Below, piece after piece: positions 25,684 through 33,967 of a stretch of DNA of 64,000 bases. The notes under the pieces were generated by a model. That model did no database searches. It was given only the letters and a program-made list of their open reading frames with translations, and was not told the DNA's origin. Made by a program: the position numbers and the translations under genes. The first letter of the stretch is position 1; every line of letters starts with the position of its first letter. This stretch comes from CBDDBH01 sp965225625 (lineage in GTDB: Bacteria > Pseudomonadota > Gammaproteobacteria > JADZEE01): assembly GCA_965225625.1 (NCBI GenBank), contig CBDDBH010000029.1:186001-250000 (forward strand), read 5' to 3'.

Positions 25684-27915
25684 CTACCAATTCAATCGGG
25701 CTTTGGCCTGTGCCGGTGTCTCGGTGGCCTCCAGCTCCTCGCGGGCTTTGCGACCCTGCTCACGGGTTACTGGGAACATGCCTTTCTCGCCGGGCGGTGG
25801 GATGAGTGAGATTGGAAACACCGCGATGTGCTGGTTGTCGGTGGTCGTCTTGCGCCCGAGATTCAGCTCGCGGGCGTTGGCACGCTTTGCGACTCCCACC
25901 TTGCCGTCCACGATTTCAAGGTCGAACCACCATTTCTTGATCGGGTTGCGGCGACCATTACCGACTTTGTCATCCATCTTCGCCAGCCATTTGCGGCTAA
26001 ACGGCAAATTTATGGCCGCCCATAGGAATGGCCGCTCCGCAAGCACCCCCTCGATATTGTAGGGGCAGGTTTTCATACACCGACCACAGACCGCGCCGCC
26101 GCCATTGGTAATGCGGTATTTGGCGCACTTCATGGGATCCTGCTTCCACGATTCATAACCATTGAACATCAGCTTGTCGCCGTAGGGGATCGCTTGCGGC
26201 GGACATTCGCGCGCGCACTTTACACATTTACCGCAAAAGTCCTGCAGGCCGAAATCGATGGGGCCGTCAGCAGCTAACGGCATGTCAGTGGTAATAACCA
26301 CCGACTTGAAGCGTGGCCCCACGAAAGGATTCAATACCAATTCACCGATGCGACTCATCTCGCCCAGCCCGGCTTCGAGAATAATGGGAATATGCAGGAC
26401 ATCCTCGTCGACGACAGTGTGGGTACGCGCCGAGTACCCCAGGCGGCGAATCTGCTCGGCGACAATCCCGGACATTAACGCACCACGCAGATAGGCGCGC
26501 ATGCTCTGCGAACCACTTATCCAGTCGTCGCCGCTGCTGCCTTCCATGGTTTCGTAACCCTGGTCCGTCAGAATCACAATTGCATTTTTGTGATAGGGCT
26601 CGATCGGTGAACCGTCGTGGTCGTGCGAGTACCAGGTATAAGGTTTTGCCGGCCCGACACCGACCAGATCGCCGCCCATGTAGTAACACAACGCTTTGAC
26701 CGCGTCGGCATTCGCCTGAGGATCGTCAGTTCCCGGCGCCTGGCTGTCGGCTTCCTTACCGTACTGCAACGGTATCAGACCGCCAAGCTGCGACATCAAG
26801 CTGGCACCGAACGGTTCTTTAGAGGAGAACCGCATGTGCTGCATTTCTTCGGCGGGTTTTTTACCCAGATCGCCATGCGCCGCCCGATGAAAAAAGTTAG
26901 AGCGCTTTGGCATACGTGGGATGTTTTCAGCGTCAACAACGGTGGTTGGCCGCGCGACGCGTTTGATCTTCTCCATGGGGTATTTGCCCAGGTGCAGCGG
27001 TCGGTTTTCACCGACCAGTCCGCGCCATCCCGGCTTTGCCCCATCGCTGCCCAGCAACCAGCCAGGACCGTGGTCTTGAATCTTCTCGGCAAGTCCGCGT
27101 TCAGCCAGTGGTTGCTCGACGGCAAGCTCAAGATTTGTGGTCACTACCGCAAGCCCGAAGCGCTCACCCAGATAGGGATTGCTCAGCCGGCTGTCGCCGT
27201 TGGACCCGGTGACCTCGGCCAGCCCTGCGGCCAGCAACAACAGATCGAAATTGACGTCAGAACAGGTTGCCGTGTGTGTGCGCGCATCGTAGCCCAGCAC
27301 GCGGATGTAGCTGGCCATGACTGCTGCAACCTCGGCAGCGCGTACGGATGCACGCTGTGGTTGAGTCCCCTTGATCCACTGGTAGCCGGGTTCGCCGGGC
27401 TGCGGGTCGCGAGTGTACTCAACCAGCATTACCACTGCGTGGGTGTGACCCCGCAGGCTGTTGTCTGCCTCGGACTCGGCGTTTTCTGCTGCAGCCGCTT
27501 GATCTGCAAACAAGGCATTGTCCTTTGCCCCCTCATTGCGCTGACGCTCCTGTCCTTGGCCCAACTCTGCGCGGATTGGAGTGGCCAGGATCGCCTCGGG
27601 GGAAAGCGCGCAAATCCCTACCTGACTGATGTCGAGGAAATAACAGCCGCCCTTGATGTTCTGGGCACGTACCTGCAAATCCTCGGGAATGGGCGCTTTA
27701 TCGGCAAATGCTGGCCCGTCGCGCATGCGATCGAACAACGCAACGTAATCGCCCATGGCATTCGCCAGCGAGTAATGATTTTCGCGATCTTCGATTTGCA
27801 ACGCCTGACGGGTAACGCCGTCCGGGAGGCTGGGCGCCTGCTGTGTCCGCGCTAATCTGTCCAGCGGATACGGCCCCAGGTGAAAAGGACGATTCTTATG
27901 TGAAAAAAGCCTCAT
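25684..27915 (-). CDS. Reductive dehalogenase homologue (RdhA-like), cobalamin/4Fe-4S enzyme with internal duplication
   Basis: 743 residues. The C-terminal half (about 300-650) has RdhA-type blocks: SGSQSMRAYLRGALMSGIVAEQIRRLGYSARTHTV, LNPFVGPRFKSVVITTDMPLAADGPIDFG, and two iron-sulfur motifs, CGKCVKCARECPPQAI and CGRCMKTCPY. The N-terminal half (1-300) repeats the same opening (NRPFHLGPYPLDRL versus NRPLHLGKYPMEKIKR) and the ASYIRVLGYDARTHT...NPYLGERFGLAVVTTNLEL block but lacks Cys clusters, so it is a duplicated, cluster-free copy. No twin-arginine signal or RdhB anchor is seen. This points to a cytoplasmic, catabolic-type enzyme like those of aerobic marine Proteobacteria rather than organohalide respiration. 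GGAGG precedes ATG 27915. Last gene of the Rieske / AhpD-like / RdhA run. Halogenated substrate inferred, not shown. Confidence 0.86.
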   Translation of the reverse strand: MRLFSHKNRPFHLGPYPLDRLARTQQAPSLPDGVTRQALQIEDRENHYSLANAMGDYVALFDRMRDGPAFADKAPIPEDLQVRAQNIKGGCYFLDISQVGICALSPEAILATPIRAELGQGQERQRNEGAKDNALFADQAAAAENAESEADNSLRGHTHAVVMLVEYTRDPQPGEPGYQWIKGTQPQRASVRAAEVAAVMASYIRVLGYDARTHTATCSDVNFDLLLLAAGLAEVTGSNGDSRLSNPYLGERFGLAVVTTNLELAVEQPLAERGLAEKIQDHGPGWLLGSDGAKPGWRGLVGENRPLHLGKYPMEKIKRVARPTTVVDAENIPRMPKRSNFFHRAAHGDLGKKPAEEMQHMRFSSKEPFGASLMSQLGGLIPLQYGKEADSQAPGTDDPQANADAVKALCYYMGGDLVGVGPAKPYTWYSHDHDGSPIEPYHKNAIVILTDQGYETMEGSSGDDWISGSQSMRAYLRGALMSGIVAEQIRRLGYSARTHTVVDEDVLHIPIILEAGLGEMSRIGELVLNPFVGPRFKSVVITTDMPLAADGPIDFGLQDFCGKCVKCARECPPQAIPYGDKLMFNGYESWKQDPMKCAKYRITNGGGAVCGRCMKTCPYNIEGVLAERPFLWAAINLPFSRKWLAKMDDKVGNGRRNPIKKWWFDLEIVDGKVGVAKRANARELNLGRKTTTDNQHIAVFPISLIPPPGEKGMFPVTREQGRKAREELEATETPAQAKARLNW

Positions 27916-27999
27916 ACTGCATCCTCCGTCTTAGTGTTGCGCGCGGACAGTTTTCAAAGGATAACTGGTATTGGCGCAAAATGACGCACTGTCGCTTAG

Positions 28000-29097
28000 T
28001 TAACGCGGCTGCAGCGTGTTGGCAGCGGAGCGATAGTCGTTGAGACCAAGTCGTTCCCTGATCTCGACAGTTTCCTTGAACGCGCGCTCTTCCATGGGCA
28101 GTCCTAATCCGTTCGCAATACGATCGTCTCGAGTAAAGTTCGCAGCAATGCACGCAGCTGCAACAAGCGCGGCTGGACCCAGACGTTCTGCCAGCTCTGC
28201 GCGTGCCCGATCCAGTGCCGCGCCGTCTGTTCCAACAACCGCACCGGAAAAGGCGAGAAGCGCGTCGCCACCCTCTACACCAACGTCCTCTGACGGCCGC
28301 ACCAACGCTGCAACGTTGTAAGTCTTGTCTAGAATGAGGCCGCTCTCACGGAGGGCCATGGCATGTGAGGCAGTTCAGTAGAAACACTCGTTGATCGCGG
28401 ATACACGGCCGGCGATGATTTCGACTTGGGCGCGCGTCAATCCCTCGTGGTGCTGATAGTCGAAATCGAAGAACCGATCCAACGGCATGTATTGTGCTGT
28501 TTCCAGTTCTATGTGATCCCGTAATTCAGCCGGCACCAGGCTCATTGCGCGAAATAGCATTGGCAGGAAATGCCCGCCATACAATTGCTCGCCAATGTCA
28601 CCGCCGCGTTTACCGTTCGGAATAGAGGCTACCCAAGCACCTTCTTCGATTGCGTTGGCTGGGCGCTCGCGGCCAGGCTCCCCCTGTTCGGCAGCAGGTA
28701 ACGGTGCGACGTCAGCCCCGATGCCGCGGGCGAACATATCGAAGTTCGTAATTCTCGATACAAGACCGACGATTTCAACGTATTCGGCGTCGGTCAAGCC
28801 ATCGGCCAATGCCTGCTGGTAAACCGGATATTCGAAAGCCTGCGGGCTCGCTGCAAGTTGGCGACTAACGCGGCGCGCGACCGCCGTCAGCTCAGCCCCG
28901 TCGCGCAACGCTGCGGCACCGCCGTCCGCGTCCTGGAAACCGGCCGCGCAACAGGCTGCCCGCGCTTCTGCTGCTATAACCAGACGCTCTTTACCGGTGT
29001 ACCAGGTGCCTGGTTTGCCTAACGCGGCCAATTGTTTTTTGTGGATCGCGCCAAGAGCGGCTGGCACCCGATACTGTGAACGTTCGTATAGATCCAT
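28000..29097 (-). CDS. AhpD-like alkylhydroperoxidase-related selenoprotein (candidate Sec at UGA 28375-28377)
   Basis: Reading through one TGA gives 365 residues: a 240-residue part ending ECFY, Sec241, then TASHAMALRESG and a 124-residue tail to TAA at 28000. The protein has two AhpD/carboxymuconolactone-decarboxylase-like halves. The first (about 35-125) lacks active cysteines. The second holds the active site, Cys238-Phe-Tyr-Sec241-Thr-Ala-Ser-His245, exactly AhpD's CxxCxxxH with the resolving-side Cys replaced by UGA. No other stop occurs and family-like sequence continues after UGA. A SECIS-like hairpin lies at the correct distance. AhpD-related selenoproteins are a known predicted bacterial family. 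Start ATG 29097 is preferred to the TTG two codons upstream, with AGGA seven bases away. It lies between Rieske and RdhA genes on one strand. Alternatively TGA is a nonsense mutation; its position makes that less likely. Confidence 0.87.
28338..28357 (-). promoter_or_regulatory. Candidate bacterial SECIS element
   Basis: On the minus-strand transcript, nucleotides 18-37 after the UGA fold as GGCC-CUC / GAG-(C)-GGCC, seven base pairs with one bulged C, closing a five-base loop CGUGA. The loop G and U are nucleotides 26 and 27 after UGA. Published bacterial SECIS rules ask for a hairpin loop roughly 16-37 bases downstream with a G among the first two loop bases; both hold. The fold was done by hand. 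Confidence 0.7.
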
Positions 29098-29188
29098 GCG
29101 CAAATCCTGCGGTTACGTCACCGAGCGTCAAGCCGGTCGGGTCGTGTCGCAAATCACACACTGTACTTCATGGCGTGGCTAATTGCGC

Positions 29189-30268
29189 TCAGTTCTCTGC
29201 GGATTCCAGACTCTTCAGAATGCCCCGCGCCGCCATCCCCAAGCTGTCGCTCTGGAACATCCCCCAGGCATCGCTATCGAACGGTTTGCGTTCGCCGATC
29301 ATGGCCTGCTGGGCTTCAAGTACGCATTTGTCTTCGTCGAAAGCCGCGGAGGTCGCCGCGTGCCAGAAGTCACGCAACGATTCTTGGCCGTCATCGAGAC
29401 GTTCAACCGTTTTGTAAAAGTAATTACACGACGTCTCGGTCTCGGGCGTGATCGCATGAAAGGTACAAAACCGTACGGACGATTCAGCGCCTGCACCCGC
29501 AGGTTTGGTGGTCGGATCGAAAATGAAGAACGATGGCGGCTGCCACAGGACCTCCATGTACCAGTCCAGCGGTTCGCGATATATGCCTGTACCAAGGCGC
29601 TGCCCAAGGCCTTCGTGAAAACATTGCCCGGCTTCGCCGTCCTCGATCTCAATCACGTATTTGATCATTCGCTCGCCAACTTCCGCGTGAAAAGTGCTGT
29701 GCGCGGTGGCGCCGCGTTGTGCCAACAAGCCTGCGGTGCCCAGTGTCGTTGGATGTACGAATTGGCCGTGAGTGGCATCAAACAGATTGTCCACAATCAG
29801 CGTGTAATGCGATTGAAACGACAAGAATTGACCGTCCATAGACGTCCACCCGGGTTCATCGATCCTGGCAAAGAGATCGGGAATGGCGGCAATGTCTGCT
29901 GCCGCCCGATCTCCAGGCCATATCCAAACGAAGCCGTTACATTCGGCGACAGGGTAACTAGCCACCGAGCAACTGTCCGGAAGGTCACGCTCACCGGCGA
30001 AAGACACACAACGCCCGGACTCATCGAATACCGCGCCGTGGTATGGGCATTGCACATTACCGTCAACAATGCGTCCCATCGACAGTGGCGCAAGTCGATG
30101 GCCGCATGCGTTCTGCAACGCCGCCGGCGTGCCGTCGCGCTTTCGGTAAAGCACGATCGATATTCCCATGATGGTTCGCGCAATCGGCTGGTCTCGAAGA
30201 TCGCCGGAATGCGCGGCGACGTACCAGGTATTCCAAATTCCGTTCACGCGTGATTTGGTCGACACCAT
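29189..30268 (-). CDS. Rieske non-heme iron oxygenase, vanillate demethylase (VanA)-like
   Basis: 359 residues. Rieske [2Fe-2S] motif CGHRLAPLSMGRIVDGNVQCPYHG (C-x-H and C-x2-H, about 55-78) and mononuclear iron motif VDNLFDATHGQFVHPTTLG (about 165-183, Asp/His/His). The opening VNGIWNTWYVAAHSGDLRDQPIARTIMG and overall length match monooxygenase/O-demethylase type alpha-only oxygenases rather than alpha-beta dioxygenases. A reductase (VanB type) is needed but not adjacent. First gene of a run with the AhpD-like selenoprotein (91-base gap) and RdhA. Likely role: ring or methyl-ether oxygenation of a substituted benzoate. Confidence 0.9.
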   Translation of the reverse strand: MVSTKSRVNGIWNTWYVAAHSGDLRDQPIARTIMGISIVLYRKRDGTPAALQNACGHRLAPLSMGRIVDGNVQCPYHGAVFDESGRCVSFAGERDLPDSCSVASYPVAECNGFVWIWPGDRAAADIAAIPDLFARIDEPGWTSMDGQFLSFQSHYTLIVDNLFDATHGQFVHPTTLGTAGLLAQRGATAHSTFHAEVGERMIKYVIEIEDGEAGQCFHEGLGQRLGTGIYREPLDWYMEVLWQPPSFFIFDPTTKPAGAGAESSVRFCTFHAITPETETSCNYFYKTVERLDDGQESLRDFWHAATSAAFDEDKCVLEAQQAMIGERKPFDSDAWGMFQSDSLGMAARGILKSLESAEN

Positions 30269-30327
30269 GATGTTTTCTCACCTGAGACAAGTAATGCGCG
30301 CTATGTTCAATCGCAGTATGCGGTCAG

Positions 30328-31983
30328 TTAGAGTCCCTCTAAGAAATAGCGTGAAAAATCGTAGCCCTGCTTGACCATGAACTCAAGTAAGAAAGGCGCG
30401 CCAGATTGCGTAACCCCGACAGCTTCCTGGATTGCAGGCACAATCTCAGCCGGATTTTCAACGCGGCGCGAAGCAACGTTCAGCGCTTCAGCCAGCTTGG
30501 CATAGTTGCCGCCCACGTTCATGGCATCGTATTTCTGGTTTGAAGCCGTGAGTGTATCGCGCTCACAAGCCATCGCGCCGTTATTGAATACAATCGTCAG
30601 GGACGCAATGCCATTGCGGGATGCTGTCTCCAAATCCATTCCCGTCATCCCAATCGCAGAATCCCCCATGATGTTGATGCACAGCTTATCGGGTGCCGCA
30701 AGCTTGGCGCCCATGATGAGTCCGAGACCGTGACCCAGTTGAGTCGATTTACCCCACCCCAGATATGACAGCGGCTGGGTTGCCTCCCAGAAGGGAAGAA
30801 GTTGCTCGCGCGGACTGCCCGCATCATGCGTAATGATGACCTTGTCCCGGTCAACGCTCGCCATAAGATCGCGGATGACCCGATATTGATTGATGGGAAT
30901 TTCGTCCGACTCCAGCATTGGCGACCACTCTTTCAGCCACGCTTTCTTGATAGCGACGACTTCACTTTGTAGGGCAGCCAGCGTATTGGCGCTTTGCGCA
31001 TCGCCGTGTTGCTGAATTTCCTGAACAAGCGCGTCGAGTACCAGCGCCGCATCTCCAATGACCGCATGATCGGCACGATAGTCTTTGTTGATATCACTGG
31101 CGGCGTTAGTCGAGTGGATCACGGTCTTTCCCGGCGGCATGCGCGGTCCAAACCATGTCTTGGACAGGCTGGAACCGATGGCAAACACAACGTCCGCGCG
31201 GCGCAAGCACTCAGTAAACATTTTTGGCTGCGAGCGGGTAGAGGCGCCCAAGGCCAGCGGATGGTTCTCAGGCATGGCGCTCTTGCCCGGATTGGTCGTC
31301 AGAACGGGAGCGGGAAGCAACTCCGCAAGTTCCACCAGCTGCTCGCTAGCGCCAGAATAAAGCACGCCCTGCCCTGCCCAAATCACCGGGTTTTTTGCGT
31401 TGCGGAGCATCCGTGCAGCTTCGCGGACCGCGTGCGCATCGGGCGCGCTGCGGATCACGGGTACGGGTTGGTAATCGACGTTAGCTTTGCTCTCTTGAAC
31501 CCAAACCTCGTGTGGGATATCGAGTACAACCGGGCCGGGTTTGCCGTTGCGCATCATGTGGAAAGCGCGGCGCATGACGTGCGGCACTTCCTCTATCGAG
31601 TGCACCACCGCGGACCATTTGCTTATCGGGCGAAATACATCCGCGGCCCGGAAAACGGGCTCCATGTAATATTGCGAAATCGAGGTCATTCCGCCGCCGG
31701 AAACTAACAGTATCGGCACATTCTCGGCGTAAGCCTGTGCCACGCCAGGGAACGCATTCTCTGCGCCAGTCCCGGATTGCACTGCAAACACGCCGTTGCG
31801 ACGCCCTCGGTAGATACGGGTATAGCCGTCAGCCATACCGATACCAACGCGCTCCTGTCGACACAGGATCGGACGGATATCGATCTCGGCGCAGGCATCG
31901 ATCAATGGGTTACGGGGATAACAGAAAAGGTACTCGGTACCCTCACGTTTAAGAATCTCGGCGATAACTTGAGCGCCATTCAT
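30328..31983 (-). CDS. Thiamine-pyrophosphate enzyme (acetolactate synthase / benzoylformate decarboxylase-like)
   Basis: 551 residues with three TPP-enzyme domains. N-terminal Pyr domain with catalytic Glu in CRQERVGIGMADGYTR (about 44), central Rossmann-like domain (KNPVIWAGQGVLYSGASEQLVELAELLPAPVLTT) and C-terminal PP domain with the Mg/TPP motif GDSAIGMTGMDLETASRNGIASLTIVFNNGAMA. GDS replaces the usual GDG/GDA start, which is common in divergent members. It may decarboxylate a 2-oxo acid or an oxalyl/aryl intermediate. GGAGATACAC precedes ATG. Lies between the Rieske genes on the same strand. Confidence 0.87.
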   Translation of the reverse strand: MNGAQVIAEILKREGTEYLFCYPRNPLIDACAEIDIRPILCRQERVGIGMADGYTRIYRGRRNGVFAVQSGTGAENAFPGVAQAYAENVPILLVSGGGMTSISQYYMEPVFRAADVFRPISKWSAVVHSIEEVPHVMRRAFHMMRNGKPGPVVLDIPHEVWVQESKANVDYQPVPVIRSAPDAHAVREAARMLRNAKNPVIWAGQGVLYSGASEQLVELAELLPAPVLTTNPGKSAMPENHPLALGASTRSQPKMFTECLRRADVVFAIGSSLSKTWFGPRMPPGKTVIHSTNAASDINKDYRADHAVIGDAALVLDALVQEIQQHGDAQSANTLAALQSEVVAIKKAWLKEWSPMLESDEIPINQYRVIRDLMASVDRDKVIITHDAGSPREQLLPFWEATQPLSYLGWGKSTQLGHGLGLIMGAKLAAPDKLCINIMGDSAIGMTGMDLETASRNGIASLTIVFNNGAMACERDTLTASNQKYDAMNVGGNYAKLAEALNVASRRVENPAEIVPAIQEAVGVTQSGAPFLLEFMVKQGYDFSRYFLEGL

Positions 31984-32072
31984 GTGTATCTCCGACTAAA
32001 TTCTGATGATGGTTTTTTCTGCGCTGCTGCTGCGCGATCGGCAATATTTGGCGTTAAGCGCGGGTCTTGGCG

Positions 32073-32570
32073 TCACATCGTGTAGAAGTCCACAATTTCA
32101 GGCACGATGTTATTCAAGAGGATCACTTTCTTGCGGCGGATATGCCAGCCCGCGTCGGCACTGACGAGTAAATGTTCATATCTAGACACGTTGACCTGCG
32201 TTTTCTCACGCACGACGCTAAAGGTGTGGGTTGTGGCCAGCGAACGCACGCTGATAGAGCCCTCATCCGTATGGGTAGCAATAATGTTCGTTAACATATG
32301 TGCGGTGCGTGAGATCGAATTCGCCGCCGGCGAGCGTCCAGATTGAAACCGGGCGACACGATCGGCAAGCAAACTGCGCGACGCCGTATAGATAAGCGAC
32401 ACCTCGGCGGCTGGGTTATCAGTGGGCTTATTTCCATTCCATGCCGGAACCCAAAATTCGGCATCCACGTCATATAACGCGAGCCAGTCATCCCACTGGC
32501 GATCATCCAGTAGGGCGGCTTCGCGGTGCAGCAAATCCGTTGCGGTCGCAAGACAAACCGTTGCGTCCAT
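32073..32570 (-). CDS. Aromatic-ring-hydroxylating dioxygenase beta subunit
   Basis: 165 residues of the NTF2-like beta-subunit family (BenB/AntB/XylY type): LLHREAALLDDRQWDDWLALYDVDAEFWVPAWNGNKPTDNPAAEVSLIYTASRSLLADRVARFQSGRSPAANSISRTAHMLTNI. It has a structural role in an alpha3beta3 oxygenase. It starts 16 bases after the alpha-subunit stop with GGAGGCAGCGTA before ATG, so it is co-translated with the alpha subunit. Confidence 0.92.
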   Translation of the reverse strand: MDATVCLATATDLLHREAALLDDRQWDDWLALYDVDAEFWVPAWNGNKPTDNPAAEVSLIYTASRSLLADRVARFQSGRSPAANSISRTAHMLTNIIATHTDEGSISVRSLATTHTFSVVREKTQVNVSRYEHLLVSADAGWHIRRKKVILLNNIVPEIVDFYTM

Positions 32571-32586
32571 TACGCTGCCTCCGTCT

Positions 32587-33909
32587 TCACGCCGTGGATT
32601 GGGCGGCAGACAGCCCCGCCGTCAAAAGACGACGCCACTCGCGCAGCGGCTCGTGCAAAATGGTCTCGTCGCCTAGTCCCGTTAGCCGGCCAGATGCCGA
32701 AATTGGTGCAATTCCCAACTCTCCCGCATCTTCGGTTGGGCCCGTCTCGATGACATCCAAGCCACGCATATAACCTTGTAGCCAATCCTTTACCGGCCGC
32801 TGTTGACCCAGCTGACAAGCTTCCAGGTTCATCAGATCGTCTGGCGTTGCCATTCCTCCGGGGTTGTAAAATTCTTCGTAAAGTCGAAGGCGCCTCAATC
32901 GAGCCTCGGCACTCTCGCCCTTCGGGGCGACGCAATGGGTTGTTACAAGGGTCCTGTCTACCGCCAACGGACGATACATCCTGATCTGCAGCACAGGTGC
33001 CTCGAGCAAGATCATATTGGGAAAGAACAGGCAATTTCTTACATATCCCATCCATTTAGCGCGCGTCGTCCCCACCCGCTCGGTCAGGATCTCCCGATCC
33101 AGGTCGAGTGGACGATCTCCCGCCTGTCCCGGCGCGGTGTATGCGTTGTGGCCATGTTCGAACGACCATGTCCGCGGTGGATCTTCCAGGTTGAATACGC
33201 CTCCAGCTCCTTTTTCTTCCTGCCGCTTGTGAAGTATCTCAAGGTAGGATTGGTGGGTCGGCACAAAATGATAATCGTCGGCACTATTTTCAATCAGCAT
33301 CTTCCAGTTGGCCTTGAGCTCATAGCTGACGATGCCAGGAAGCACCTCAAGTCCGTCGCTACCCTGGTCGGCCGCCAGATCAATGAAGGTACGCATATGC
33401 CCAAGGTGCTCGTCTAACGGTGGCACATTGATATTCAGGCTGGCGAATATGAAACCTCGGTAGCTCTGCAATTTCGGGACTGGACGTAGATGTTGATCGT
33501 CGTCGTCAAAGGCCGGCGAATAGCCGCCTTGTGATTTTGCCGGAACACTGACGTTCCGACCTGCGCTGTCATAAGACCAGGCGTGATATGGACAGACATG
33601 CACTTTCGCATTGCCGAAACTCTGCTGGCACACGAGCGCCCCACGGTGCCGGCAACTATTCAAAAAGCAGTGGATCTGTCCCGACTGGTCACGGGAAACA
33701 ACCACTGGCTGTCCCGCCATATGGCTCAACACAAAATCGTGGGGCTTCGCGATTTGACTCTCGTGTGCGACGTAAAGCCAAGTGGCACCGAAGATATGCT
33801 TTTGCTCGAGTTCCAGTATCTCCGCGCTTCTGAATATGTCGGGATGTACCTTAAAGATACCCTGGCTCGCCCTGTCATCGATCAAACAACTAATCTGGTC
33901 CGGAGTCAC
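32587..33909 (-). CDS. Aromatic-ring-hydroxylating dioxygenase alpha subunit (Rieske), benzoate/anthranilate-like
   Basis: 440 residues from GTG 33909, chosen because AGGAGG lies five bases upstream; the frame itself extends to 33975. Rieske motif CRHRGALVCQQSFGNAKVHVCPYHAWSYD (about 75-103). Catalytic iron motif in IENSADDYHFVPTHQSY (His/His, with an Asp further on). The arrangement HPDIFRSAEILELEQKHIFGATWLYVAHESQI is typical of BenA/AntA-group subunits. With the beta subunit and an unlinked reductase it would form cis-diols or decarboxylating diols from an aromatic acid. First gene of the alpha-beta pair, preceded by the monooxygenase gene ending at 33968 on the same strand. Confidence 0.92.
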   Translation of the reverse strand: MTPDQISCLIDDRASQGIFKVHPDIFRSAEILELEQKHIFGATWLYVAHESQIAKPHDFVLSHMAGQPVVVSRDQSGQIHCFLNSCRHRGALVCQQSFGNAKVHVCPYHAWSYDSAGRNVSVPAKSQGGYSPAFDDDDQHLRPVPKLQSYRGFIFASLNINVPPLDEHLGHMRTFIDLAADQGSDGLEVLPGIVSYELKANWKMLIENSADDYHFVPTHQSYLEILHKRQEEKGAGGVFNLEDPPRTWSFEHGHNAYTAPGQAGDRPLDLDREILTERVGTTRAKWMGYVRNCLFFPNMILLEAPVLQIRMYRPLAVDRTLVTTHCVAPKGESAEARLRRLRLYEEFYNPGGMATPDDLMNLEACQLGQQRPVKDWLQGYMRGLDVIETGPTEDAGELGIAPISASGRLTGLGDETILHEPLREWRRLLTAGLSAAQSTA

Positions 33910-33967
33910 TTTTTCCTCCTGTCGGATACCACGTTGGGCTACTAAGTCGCCTATGCGATGGCGCGTA

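Noticed and set aside
26617..27855. 412-codon open frame on the plus strand opposite the reductive dehalogenase
   Set aside because: Sequence is a GC-driven shadow of RdhA without domains or ribosome-binding site.
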